Source of the DNA: Tannerellaceae bacterium
GTDB taxonomy: Bacteria; Bacteroidota; Bacteroidia; Bacteroidales; Tannerellaceae
Length of the DNA stretch: 16,881 nucleotides
Assembly: GCA_020860805.1 (NCBI GenBank)
Contig: JAJBTP010000219.1
Span: 1 to 16,881 of the forward strand
Direction of reading: 5' to 3'
Program-made: the position numbers and the translations under genes
Shown: positions 1-9,058 of the stretch, piece after piece
How the letters are laid out: each line of letters begins with the position of its first letter
How positions within the stretch are numbered: position 1 is the first letter of the stretch
Notes under the pieces: generated by a model
Databases searched by the model: none
What the model saw: only the letters and a program-made list of their open reading frames with translations
Told to the model about the DNA's origin: nothing

Positions 1-28
1 TTAGTAACTTTGAATTCTAGTATAAAAC

Positions 29-33
29 AGGAG
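29..33 (+). promoter_or_regulatory. Shine-Dalgarno-like site of ruvA
   Basis: AGGAG stands 6 nt before the ATG at 40. It favours this start over the upstream in-frame TTG. Such a site is less usual in Bacteroidota, where most starts lack a clear Shine-Dalgarno. Confidence 0.55.
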
Positions 34-39
34 ATAACT

Positions 40-627
40 ATGATTGAATATATTAATGGTGAAATAGTTGAGTTAACACCCGCCCAGATGATTCTGGAAT
101 GTGGAGGCATTGGATATGAGTTACAGATTTCTCTGAATACATATAGTGTATTTAACGGACAATCGTCCTGTAAAATATTTGTCTATGAAATAATCAGAGA
201 GGATGCTCATATTCTGTATGGGTTTGCAGAGAAAAGTGAACGGGAATTGTTTCTTTTGCTAACTTCCGTATCAGGCGTAGGACCCAATACAGCCCGTATG
301 ATTTTATCCTCTTTTTCGCCTCATGAACTTATTCAGGTCATTGCTACCAAAGATGAGAATTCGCTTACAAATGTAAAAGGTATAGGCCTTAAAACAGCTC
401 AGCGGATATTGGTTGATTTAAAGAATAAAGTGAAACCGGTGGAAGTAATCGGAGCCGATTCAGTAAAAAAAGTTCCTACCAGTGCTGTTGCCCAGGAGGC
501 TGTTGCAGCTCTGGTTATGTTAGGTTTCCAAAAGGCACCTTCACAAAAAGCAGTTACATCAATACTGAAAAGTTCAGCTACTTTGTCGGTCGAGCAGGTT
601 ATTAAAGCTGCTCTCCGGATGCTTTAA
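40..627 (+). CDS. ruvA: Holliday junction branch migration complex subunit RuvA
   Basis: RuvA binds four-way DNA junctions as a tetramer and loads the RuvB motor during recombination and repair. The product is 195 aa, the normal family length. Residues 1-62 form the OB-fold domain, opening MIEYINGEIVE with a GGIGYEL turn. Two helix-hairpin-helix DNA-binding motifs follow, SVSGVGPNTA (about 76-85) and NVKGIGLKTA (about 111-120). A linker around 132-148 leads to the C-terminal three-helix domain that contacts RuvB (about 149-195, AVAALVMLGF). I chose the ATG at 40 because AGGAG lies 6 nt upstream (29-33) and the protein then begins exactly like other RuvA. The frame is open up to a TTG at 10, but the extra ten residues are atypical. 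The sprA locus follows on the same strand, 44 nt to its proposed ATG. No ruvB or ruvC is visible. Confidence 0.97.
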   Translation: MIEYINGEIVELTPAQMILECGGIGYELQISLNTYSVFNGQSSCKIFVYEIIREDAHILYGFAEKSERELFLLLTSVSGVGPNTARMILSSFSPHELIQVIATKDENSLTNVKGIGLKTAQRILVDLKNKVKPVEVIGADSVKKVPTSAVAQEAVAALVMLGFQKAPSQKAVTSILKSSATLSVEQVIKAALRML

Positions 628-708
628 TACGACTTTATAGGTATCATCTGAAAAGATACTTAATAAGGTTTATGAAAAAACGACTTAATCGTCAGGTTTT
701 ATGCCTAA

Positions 709-712
709 CCCC
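709..712 (+). other. Probable frameshift site in sprA signal-peptide region (C4)
   Basis: The ATG at 672 opens MKKRLNRQVLCLT, a typical basic start of a signal peptide, then reads into a stop within 20 codons. One extra C in the C4 run at 709-712 would join it to PTPEYFFWIVRFF and the hydrophobic core in frame 2. The frame 2 ATG at 701 gives an unusual, non-basic start. This is inference from signal-peptide logic. Confidence 0.4.
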
Positions 713-3700
713 ACACCGGAATATTTCTTTTGGATAGTTCGGTTCTTTTTATTCACCTATTGGATAATTTTTCCTTTTCCGGTAACTTTAGCGGATGAAC
801 TGTATACGGATGAATTTTCTTTCTTTTTTACCGGTGCCGGAGATTCTATCCATTTAGACTATCCTTATCCTTCTGACCTATATTTGAGTTGGAGGAACTA
901 TCCTGCTTTAAACTCTTTTGAAAATAAGGTATTTTCTCCTATCCGGAGTTATGTTGTGTATGAGCCGGATAGAAACCTGTATTTACTTTATACTTCTTTA
1001 CAGGATAGTATTTTAACTACCCCTCTTCTTTTATCTCCGGCAGATTATATGGATTTCCGCTACCATCTCTTTCAGCGTACCTATTTCCGTGAGAAAAACC
1101 GGATAACTGAAGGTGCTGAACCGACAGATATTCCTACATTTTATCAACTTCCTTTCCGTAAACCGAAAAAAGAACCGTTCTTTGGTTCCGGAGGTTTTCG
1201 GTTCCGTATACAGGGTAGAGCAGAACTTTCCCTGGGGATGAGAAAAAAGAAACAGGAGAATCCATTACAACCGGTTAGTTCCCGTAAACGTATTTATCCT
1301 TATATGGATGAAAAAATCCGTCTGGAAGCACAAGCCGGATTCGGTACAAAATTAAATCTGGATATAGGATATAATACAGAACAGATGCAGGAACCGGACT
1401 CTAAAAAACTCCGGTTAAGTTATACTGGAGATAAAGACGATTTTATCCGTTTAATAGAGGCTGGACAGGTTACTATGACTACCAATAATTCACTGATTCA
1501 GTCCGGAAGCGGTTTATTTGGGATGAAAGCCGATTTACAATTTGGAAAACTGCGTGTGAATACCGTATTGGCCCAACAGGAATCGCAATCCCGTAAAATA
1601 CAAGGAAAAGGAAATGTAAGAAAAAGAGAATTTGAATTACGTGCACATGAATATGAAGAAAACTGCCATTTCCTTTTAGGGCATTATTTTCGCAATAGCT
1701 ATGACAAGGCTATGGAAAATCTTCCTCATATCTTATCTTCCATCCGCATCCACCGGATAGAAGTATGGGTAACTAATCATGGAACTGCTTTTGAAAACTC
1801 CCGGAATATTGTAGCTTTTTCCGATTTAGGAGAACAAAACAATATCTACCACCCACAAATACAGTCTCTACCCGGATTACCGGAAGGTATCCCTTCCAAT
1901 AAGGGAAATAATTTGTATGAACTGTTATTATCTGACTTTTCAACAAGCCGGAATATTTCTCAGGTGACCCATGCGTTAACTCCTTTTTTTGAAACCGGAA
2001 AAGATTTTGAAAAAGTAGAAAGTGCCCGGTTATTAGAGTCCTCCGAATATACCCTACAGGAAAATCTGGGATATCTTTCTCTACAACAACCTTTACAGAC
2101 CGGTCAGGTATTAGCTGTCGCTTTTGAATACAGTTATAAAGGGGAAAGTTATCAGGTGGGAGAGTTTTCTACCGATCAGGTATCCTCTTCTTCTGCCTGT
2201 TTATATGTGAAACTGTTGAAAGCCTCTAATCACTCTCCTGTTATGCCCGTCTGGGACCTAATGATGAAAAATATCTATTCTTTATCTGCTCTTTCTTTGA
2301 AAAAAGAGTCTTTCCGGATGGAGATTCTTTTCCAACATGATTCTACAGGCATAGCTCTTCCCTACTTACCGGAAAGTAGTGGAAACAGAGAGTTGTTGTT
2401 ACGTATCATGAATCTGGACCAATTAGACCGTAATAATAATGTACGCCCGGATGGCCTTTTTGATTTTGTTGAGGGATATACAATACTTTCTTCCCAGGGT
2501 AAAATAATCTTTCCTGTAGCAGAACCTTTTGGGAGCCATTTACGACAAAAAATCCCGTCATCTTCATTTGCAGAATCGTATATTTTTCAGGAATTATACG
2601 ATTCAACCAAAGTCTATGCCCGCCAGTTGCCCGGAAAAAATAAATTTATACTACGGGGAGAATATAGTGGTGAATCCAAAACGGAAATATCCCTGGGGAC
2701 GACGGGGGTAATACCGGGTACAGTGCGTGTTACTGCCAGCGGAGTCTTACTGCAGGAACAGATAGATTATATCGTGGATTATATGGGAGGTACGATTACA
2801 CTTTTAAATCAGGATATTATTCATAGTGGGGCAGGGATAGAAATCGAACTTGATAATCATTCTCTTTTTTCCTCCCAACGGAAAACCCTTGCTGGTATTG
2901 AGTTACAATATGATTGGAATGATAATCTAACTGTTGGTACAACTTTGTTACATCTGGCTGAACGCCCACAAAGTTATAAAGGAAGAGTAGGAGAGGAGAG
3001 TTTTAAAAATACTATCTGGGGCGTCAATTTTGATTTTCATAAAGAACATATTCGTTTAACCAACCGGTTAAACCAGGCAATATGGACAGACTGGAAGAAG
3101 CCCTTTGGAGTTCATTTGAAAGGAGAGTTTGCCAGGCTTTTTGCAAAGCATACATTTCATAAAGAAGTAGGCGATTATTCCTATCTGGATGATTTTGAAG
3201 AAGCTAAAACCAGTTATGATTTATCCAATCCTTATGTCTGGCAATTAGCCTCTACCCCTTATCAGGATTCGCAGCCTTTATTTCCGGAAGCTTCCCTGGT
3301 GAATGATATACGGTATGGGAATAACCGGGCTTTGCTGGCATGGTATAGTATCGACGGTATTTTTACACGGACCAATTCCGGATATATGCCTGAGCACATT
3401 AAACAGGATAAAGAACAACTTTCCAATCATTATATCCGGGCAATTCACAACCGGGAAATATTTCCAGCCAGGGAACAGTTATACGGCGAATATAATCAAA
3501 TACCTGTACTGAATCTGGCTTATTATCCGGAAGAGAGAGGTCCTTATAATCTGGATGCAGACGGTATGACCGTGGAGGGTACATTGATAGAACCGGCTAA
3601 ACGTTGGGGAGGTATTATGCGAAAAATAGAATGGTCGGATTTTGATGCAGTTAATGTAGACTATATTGAGTTTTGGTTACTGGATCCTTTTATTTATAAT

Positions 3701-3715
3701 AAGCAACTATCGTCC

Positions 3716-3721
3716 GGGGGG
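3716..3721 (+). other. sprA frameshift 1 (G6 run)
   Basis: Removing one G from this six-G run joins FWLLDPFIYNKQLSS to GGDLYINLGEISEDILK, the continuous order expected of SprA. The present sequence instead reads GGRFIY then TAA. It is thus a +1 insertion relative to the inferred intact gene. Confidence 0.85.
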
Positions 3722-5833
3722 AGATTTATATATTAATCTTGGTGAGATATCAGAAGATATTTTAAAGGATGAAAAGAAGTTTTTTGAAAACGGGTTACCT
3801 GTTGACGGTGATTTAACTAAAACGGAGACGACTGCATGGGGAAGAGTTCCTCTACAACAAAGTATGGTATATGCTTTTGAAAATTCACCACATGCCCGCC
3901 GGCTACAGGATGTTGGCCTGAATGGTCTTTCCACGGAAGAAGAGAAAACATTTCCGACCTACAGAGAATATCTGGATAAAGTCTCTCAGAAAGTTTCTTC
4001 TTATACACTTCAACGATGGGAGAAAGACCCTTTTTCTCCTTTGAATGATCCGGCAGGAGATAACTTTCATCATTTTCGGGGTACGGATTATGACCTGGCG
4101 GAGGTCGATATTCTTACCCGTTATAAACGATATAATGGAACGGAGGGAAACTCCTGCTTACCGGAAGATTCTCCGGAACGCTATGATACCTCTGCGCAGG
4201 CTTTACCGGATATAGAAGACATTAATCAGGATAATACCCTGAATGAACAGGAACGGTATTATGAGTATAAATTATCAATTCGTCTCGGTGATTTAATAGT
4301 TGGGAAGAATTATGTTGTAGATAGCCGGACCACTACCGTGCACCTTGAAAATGGAAAGGAGGAGTCTGTTACCTGGTATCAGTTTAAAGTACCTGTCCGG
4401 CAGTATGGAAAACGGATAGGTAACATACAAGGATTTCACTCTATCCGGTTTATGCGTATGTATCTTACTGGTTTTTCACAACCGGTAGTTTTACGATTGG
4501 CTTCTTTGGGATTAGTAAGAGGAGAATGGAGAGTGTATGAACAGAAATTGTCAGTAACAGAACTTCTTCCTGCTCAGGAAGCTTCCTGTGAAATAACGGT
4601 GGTCAACCTGGAAGAGAATAGTGATCGTACACCTGTAAATTATATCCTTCCTCCTGATGTTAATCGTCTGATTGATCCATCTCAATCTCAGGTAGTGCAT
4701 CAGAATGAACAATCTCTGGCCATAAAGGTAGAGAACTTATTTCCGGAGGATGTAAAAGCTATCTATAAAGAAGTCTCTTTCGATTTACGTTTTTATCAAC
4801 GGTTGCAATTGTTTGTTCATGCAGAAGCTTTTCCGGAAGATCATACAGGACTAACAGATGATGAATTATCCCTTTTTCTCCGTTTAGGGAACGACTACAC
4901 TAGCAACTACTATGAATACGAAATTCCACTTAAACTGACCCCACCCGGTATTTATAAACCCCATAGCCGGACTGATCAGGAGCGGGTATGGCCCGTATCA
5001 AACAGATTGGATATAAAACTATCTTCATGGAGCGAATTAAAGCAAACCCGGAATCATTTACTAAAGGAAAAAGCACCATTGGTTGGTTGGCAAACTCCTT
5101 ATTCTGAGTCTGATCCCTATAAGCAGCAGGACATAATGACTGTATGCGGGGATCCTTCTTTAGCAGAGGTATATGTTTGTATGATAGGAATACGGAATAA
5201 GTCTGGATACAGGAAGCAAATTGAAGTATGGGTCAATGAAATGAGAGTAACCGGTTATAAGGAAGAGGGTGGTTGGGCAACAAAAGGAAGTTTACAGGTT
5301 GACCTTTCGGATTTGGGAAATTTACATGTCGGCGGACATTTCGAGAGTAGTGGATTCGGTAGTCTGGAACAAAATCGTAGTGGACGCAGACTGGAAGACT
5401 ATAGCCAGTATACGGTTTCAACTTCGCTGGACTTTGGAAAACTTCTGCCTTCTCGTTGGAATATACGTTTCCCATTCTACTATTCCTATACCAAAGAAGT
5501 AAGTACACCTGTTTACAATCCATTTGATACGGATGTACTTTTATTGGCTTCAGACTCTGTCCGGACGATTGCAAAAGACCATACGGTACATAAAAGTATA
5601 GCTTTCAATGGAGTGAATATTGGGATACGTAGTGCTGTCCCTATGCCTTATGACCCGGCTAATTTTACTTTTAGTTATGCGTATAGTGAAACCTCTCACC
5701 ATGATCCGGCTATCCATTATCAGCATATGCGGGATTACAGGGCTTTGATAGAATATGTATATATGCCTGTAGCCCGTTCTGTACGCCCGTTTTCTACCTA
5801 TTTTTCTTCCGGTACGTATTTGTATCAATTAGC

Positions 5834-5840
5834 TTTTTTT
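5834..5840 (+). other. sprA frameshift 2 (T7 run)
   Basis: Frame 3 reads YLYQLAFF up to this run. Frame 1 continues as YLPAHISLVSTLTRHY, resembling the YLPxxI...TR(H/N)Y stretch of SprA proteins. Taking one T from the seven restores a single frame, so this is again a +1 insertion in a homopolymer. Confidence 0.75.
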
Positions 5841-5958
5841 CTATCTCCCGGCGCATATTTCGTTGGTAAGTACTCTTACCCGGCATTATGCTGAAACAGA
5901 AAACCGTACTCCTATTTCCTCTTCCGGTAATACCCCTTTTCCTGTATCTTTTACACAA

Positions 5959-5961
5959 TAG
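5959..5961 (+). other. In-frame nonsense codon (TAG) in sprA
   Basis: In frame 1 the sequence reads SFTQ-stop-FLWDRSFVLRWNLT. SprA relatives have a charged or polar residue here, as in SFTQEF. A single base change (GAG or CAG to TAG) explains it. Unlike the other lesions it is not in a homopolymer. Confidence 0.8.
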
Positions 5962-5964
5962 TTT

Positions 5965-6861
5965 TTGTGGGACCGTTCTTTTGTTTTGCGTTGGAATCTG
6001 ACGAATCATTTACAGGCTTCTTTCCGTTCCGGTACGCAGGCACGGATAGAAGAGCCGCATATGCAGGTTAATAAAAAGTTAAATCCGGACCAGTATCAGG
6101 TATGGAAGGATTCAGTCAGGCAAAGCCTGTTGCATCTGGGCCAACCCTTAGCCTATGACCAGGATTTTCAGGCAACCTATTATTTCCCTTTTGTATTCTT
6201 TAAACCTTTGGACTGGTTGCAAGGTAGCCTTCATTATCAGGCTCGGTATAACTGGCATCGAACCACTGCTATACATGATTCTTTATGGGTAGGAAATACG
6301 ATTCAAAACCAATCAGTGGTGAAGTACCAGGGTAGCCTTAATTTTCTTTCCCTATATAATAAACATAAGACGTTACGGAAAATAAATAGTGAGTCATTTA
6401 AGTTTCACTTGTTGCAAATACTAATGAGTATCAAACGTTCCCAGCTTTCCTTTGAGCGGATTAATGGCATGACTCTTCCCGGTTTCCGGCCGGAAACCGG
6501 GGATATGTTCGGACAGAAAAAGTTTGCAGGCGAACTGGCTCCGGGATGGAAGTTTGCTTTTGGAGGGGTAAGTATAAGTTATATAGAAAAAGCGATGGAT
6601 AAAAACTGGCTTATCCGGAAAGAATCCTATACAGATCCGGCACTGATACATTATACCGGTAAGTTATCCTACCAGACTTTGATAGAACCCATCCCCGGTT
6701 TAAAGATAGAATTAACTGCCGACCGGGTGAATTCTCATACTACACAGGTACAGTATATGTATGCCGGAATGCCTTGTTTCCGGGGGGGGGTAGTTTTACC
6801 ATGTCGACTGTTGCAATGCATAAAGATTTTGACCGTTTTCTTTCTAACCGGAATATTATAA
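5965..6861 (+). pseudogene. sprA: SprA fragment 3
   Basis: Frame 1 carries SprA homology from about 5839 (FYLPAHISLVSTLTRHY) to about 6790. An in-frame TAG at 5959-5961 interrupts it between SFTQ and FLWDRSF, so the open part begins only after it. The piece contains the conserved block ARIEEPHMQVNKKL, YDQDFQATYYFPF, YNW and the motif LPGFRPETGDMFG, all normally continuous with fragments 2 and 4. The frame is lost again in the G9 run (6782-6790), and the residues after it to 6861 are spurious. Confidence 0.78.
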
Positions 6862-7769
6862 GCCGTAGAATAGAAGCAAACTATACAAATGTGGTATATC
6901 CTGCCCGGGGATTTTTACAGCATTCACCGGATGCCGGAAAGCTGTATCGTGCCGGGAGTGTAAATAATAGTTCACCTGATGTACTTATCCCTGCGTTCCT
7001 GGCAGCTTACCAGGGAAAAGATGCTGAGAAAATTTCATTGTCTCCTTTCCCCTCTGTAAAAACATTGGTACCCAACTGGAGAGTCGTATACGACGGATTA
7101 GTACGGCTTCCTTTCTTAAAAGATAATTTTCAAACGATTTTGTTAAGCCATCAATATCGTGGAGTGTATAATGTAGCGGGTTATTCTTCTTATTTAAACA
7201 GAGTAGAGGCCGGAGAGGGAAAAGGTTTTATACCTGCTTCACCGGGAGATCCTTCTCCGGTACCTGCTGCAGCATGGCAAATTTCGAACGTTTCTATAGC
7301 GGATGGTTTTACTCCCGTGATAGGGGTAGATGTTACAACGAAAAACAATATTACGGTTAGTAGCCAGTATAATAAATCCCGGCATCTGAATCTGAGTATA
7401 ACAGCTGTTCAACTCATGGAATCTTATACCCGTGAGTTTACGTTGGGAATAGGATATAAAACGAAAGAATTATATAAATTAATTCCCCGGTTCTATAGAC
7501 GGGGAACAGAGAAAGAATGGAGCGTCCGGATGGATTTCGTTTACCGGAAGAATGGAGCATGGATGCGAAAGATAGAAGAAACCTCCACACAAATGATTTC
7601 CGGTAATTATTCCAAAGTCTTTCATTTCCTCTCAGAATATACCTTTTCCCGTCTTTTCACTGTCCGTACTTTTCTGGATGTTGAAATAGATGTTCCTGTT
7701 TTTTCAGCAACACTCTATCCCTCCTATATGATACAGGGAGGCATATCGTTAATCCTGACGTTTAATTAA
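6774..7769 (+). pseudogene. sprA: SprA fragment 4 (C-terminal)
   Basis: Homology resumes after the G9 run as GSFTMSTVAMHKDF and runs to the native end, GGISLILTFN then TAA. It contains VVYPARGF, SPFPSVKTLVPNWRVVYDGL, GYSSYLNRVEAGEG, DGFTPVIGVDVTTKNN and other strand-like stretches of the last part of the barrel. The formal start is a TTG at 6774 within fragment 3, so it is probably not an independent gene. Its stop lies 10 bp from the stop of the convergent ftsW. Confidence 0.8.
6782..6790 (+). repeat. Poly-G tract (G9) at third sprA frame change
   Basis: Nine consecutive G separate MYAGMPCFRGG (frame 1) from GSFTMSTVAM (frame 3). Ten G or seven G would keep one frame. It is the longest homopolymer I saw in the window and lies exactly at a frame change, so it could be a slippage site. 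Confidence 0.8.
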
Positions 7770-7779
7770 CTCATTTCCT

Positions 7780-9045
7780 TTAACAGGCTTCGCTTTCCGG
7801 GAGTTCGTCGATTATTTCATCGAGGTCTTCAATATCTTCGCCGGTCCATTGTTCGGCTGTAGGTTCACCGTCATCAATTACTTCATCTTCTTCGTTACCC
7901 ATACCAGCACCGAAACGACTGACACTTAGGATGATTCCAAAATAAATACAGGTGATGAGGGTAGAAGTCCCTCCACGGCTGATTAAAGGAAGCGGTTGTC
8001 CGGTTACCGGGATCAGGTTTACGGCTACTGCCATATTCGCGAGTGCCTGTACGACTATTAATAATCCGCACCCCAGCACCAGAAATTTAGGAAAGAGTTT
8101 GTCACATTTGCGGGCAATCATACCAACCCGGACTAAAAGCATAATATATAGTAGTAATACAACCACTCCACCTACATACCCTAACTCTTCTATAATAATC
8201 GCATAGATAAAGTCGGAGTAGGCTTGTGGAAGAAAATCCCTTTGTTGCCCATGCCCTGGTAGTTTGCCGAATACACCGCCCCGGGCAATAGCTATCTTGG
8301 CATGCGAAACCTGGAAATTATCGTCAGTTATTTTATAGGTGGACGGGTCTACCTGTTTTTCTTTGTGCCGGAAATCATTCATTCGCTCTTTCCAGGTCAG
8401 TCCACGCGGTATATGTTTCAATACTTCCCGGGGAGTTACCTGCAAAGCTACGATAAATAACACCAGACAAAGAATCAGAGATCCGGTCAGAATTCCCATC
8501 TTCTTTAGAGGTAACTGTCCTACAAACATCATTAAGAAACAGACCCCAAATAGCATAAAAGCGGTTGAAAAGTTTTCCGGCAGGATCAATACACAGGTTA
8601 CTGAAACACCTATCAAGATGTATTTGAAAATTTGATCCTCCGTGAATTTTCCCCGCCTGCTCAGCATAAAGGAGACGAAAACAATACAGGCTAATTTCGC
8701 AAACTCGGAGGGTTGAAACTGAACTCCAAAGAGGCTAAGCCAGCGGTGTGCCTCATTTTCACTGATCCCGATAAAAGGCGTTACAAATAGCATCAGAATA
8801 GATACAGGTAATAATAAAATCAGGATCGAGAAGAATTTACAGGGAATATTATGTAAAATTAAAATCATAAAGGCTCCCCCGAAAAGGAAAGAGGCATGAC
8901 GGACAATCGGTGTCCAGTGGTTAGCATTTTTATAAGCAATCGTACTGGTGGCACTGAATACTTCCACTACTGAAATAAGACAAAGAAACATGAATATAAT
9001 CCATATTACCCGGTCACCTTTAAAGAGTTTGTTCACCAAATCCAT
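7780..9045 (-). CDS. ftsW: Septal peptidoglycan polymerase FtsW (SEDS family)
   Basis: FtsW polymerises lipid II into glycan strands at the division site, working with FtsI. The 421-aa polytopic membrane protein has the SEDS signatures RWLSLFGVQFQPSEFAKL (101-118), PQAYSDFIYAIIIEELGYVG (273-292) with the presumed catalytic Asp278, and GQPLPLISRGGTS (349-361). It begins in the cytoplasm with GDRVIW, as FtsW usually does. After the last membrane helix (about 360-377) comes a strongly acidic tail of about 38 residues (384-421, rich in D and E). FtsW rather than RodA is inferred from its place in the division cluster. It starts 13 nt after murD, with AAGGA upstream of the ATG. It is the last gene of the operon here, and its stop faces that of sprA 10 bp away. 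murG would normally follow. Confidence 0.96.
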   Translation of the reverse strand: MDLVNKLFKGDRVIWIIFMFLCLISVVEVFSATSTIAYKNANHWTPIVRHASFLFGGAFMILILHNIPCKFFSILILLLPVSILMLFVTPFIGISENEAHRWLSLFGVQFQPSEFAKLACIVFVSFMLSRRGKFTEDQIFKYILIGVSVTCVLILPENFSTAFMLFGVCFLMMFVGQLPLKKMGILTGSLILCLVLFIVALQVTPREVLKHIPRGLTWKERMNDFRHKEKQVDPSTYKITDDNFQVSHAKIAIARGGVFGKLPGHGQQRDFLPQAYSDFIYAIIIEELGYVGGVVVLLLYIMLLVRVGMIARKCDKLFPKFLVLGCGLLIVVQALANMAVAVNLIPVTGQPLPLISRGGTSTLITCIYFGIILSVSRFGAGMGNEEDEVIDDGEPTAEQWTGEDIEDLDEIIDELPESEAC

Positions 9046-9058
9046 TGTTGTTTCCTTT

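Larger units (their letters stand above)
701..3736 (+). pseudogene. sprA: SprA fragment 1 (N-terminal ~1,005 residues)
   Basis: This is the longest open piece of the broken gene. It carries a hydrophobic stretch at residues about 9-30 (FFLFTYWIIFPFPVTLA), which looks like the core and cleavage region of a signal peptide but lacks the usual basic start. That start is supplied in another frame by the ATG at 672 (MKKRLNRQ). The rest is the periplasmic N-terminal region and first barrel strands typical of SprA, including YMDEKIRLEAQAGFGTKLNL, SLIQSGSGLFGMK, RIEVWVTN and GTLIEPAKRWGGIMR. Real homology ends at the G6 run (3716-3721). The last few residues (GGRFIY) are read out of frame before TAA. 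Confidence 0.8.
3666..5894 (+). pseudogene. sprA: SprA fragment 2 (middle)
   Basis: Homology begins at about 3716 (GGDLYINLGEISEDILKD), directly continuing the end of fragment 1. The residues encoded before it are out of frame. The piece holds mid-barrel landmarks such as DIEDINQDNTLNEQERYYEY, a calcium-binding-like acidic block, IRFMRMYLTGF, and the strand motif RKQIEVWVNEMRVTG. Real homology ends at the T7 run (5834-5840); the last residues to the TGA at 5892 are out of frame. Inside the homologous part I see no further stop or shift. Confidence 0.8.
672..7769 (+). pseudogene. sprA: sprA (sov), T9SS outer-membrane translocon, broken by several lesions
   Basis: SprA (Sov in Porphyromonas) is the very large outer-membrane beta-barrel through which the type IX secretion system exports proteins with C-terminal signals; in gliding species it also supports motility. 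If frames are joined, the locus encodes about 2,360 aa, close to the family length. Recognisable landmarks in order are GYNTE, SLFGMKADLQFGKL, HRIEVWVTN, NIVAFSDLGE, VNVDYIEFWLLDPF, DLYINLGEISEDILKD, EVWVNEMRVTG, ARIEEPHMQVNKKL, YDQDFQATY, LPGFRPETG, and a final barrel strand GGISLILTFN. The frame is lost at a G6 run (3716-3721), a T7 run (5834-5840) and a G9 run (6782-6790), and a TAG stands at 5959-5961. A further frameshift near 709-712 probably separates the ATG at 672 from the rest. No full-length translocon can be made without recoding. Identity is near certain; genuine pseudogene versus consensus error is less so. Confidence 0.85.

Noticed and set aside
641..659. Hairpin GTATC...GATAC between ruvA and sprA as a terminator
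   Set aside because: The stem is only 5 bp (or an alternative 4 bp with a GAAA loop), AT-rich, and not followed by a T run. It is too weak to call.
5233..5828. Minus-strand open frames (up to 113 aa) opposite the middle of sprA
   Set aside because: They overlap sprA homology in the antisense direction, show no recognisable domain, and have compositions expected of antisense shadows.
3666..5894. Treating sprA pieces as separate genes of a multi-subunit surface system
   Set aside because: Each piece continues the homology of the previous one directly across a homopolymer or stop, which is how one broken gene looks.
7770..7779. Bidirectional terminator between the convergent sprA and ftsW stops
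   Set aside because: The gap is 10 bp with no inverted repeat around it that I can see.
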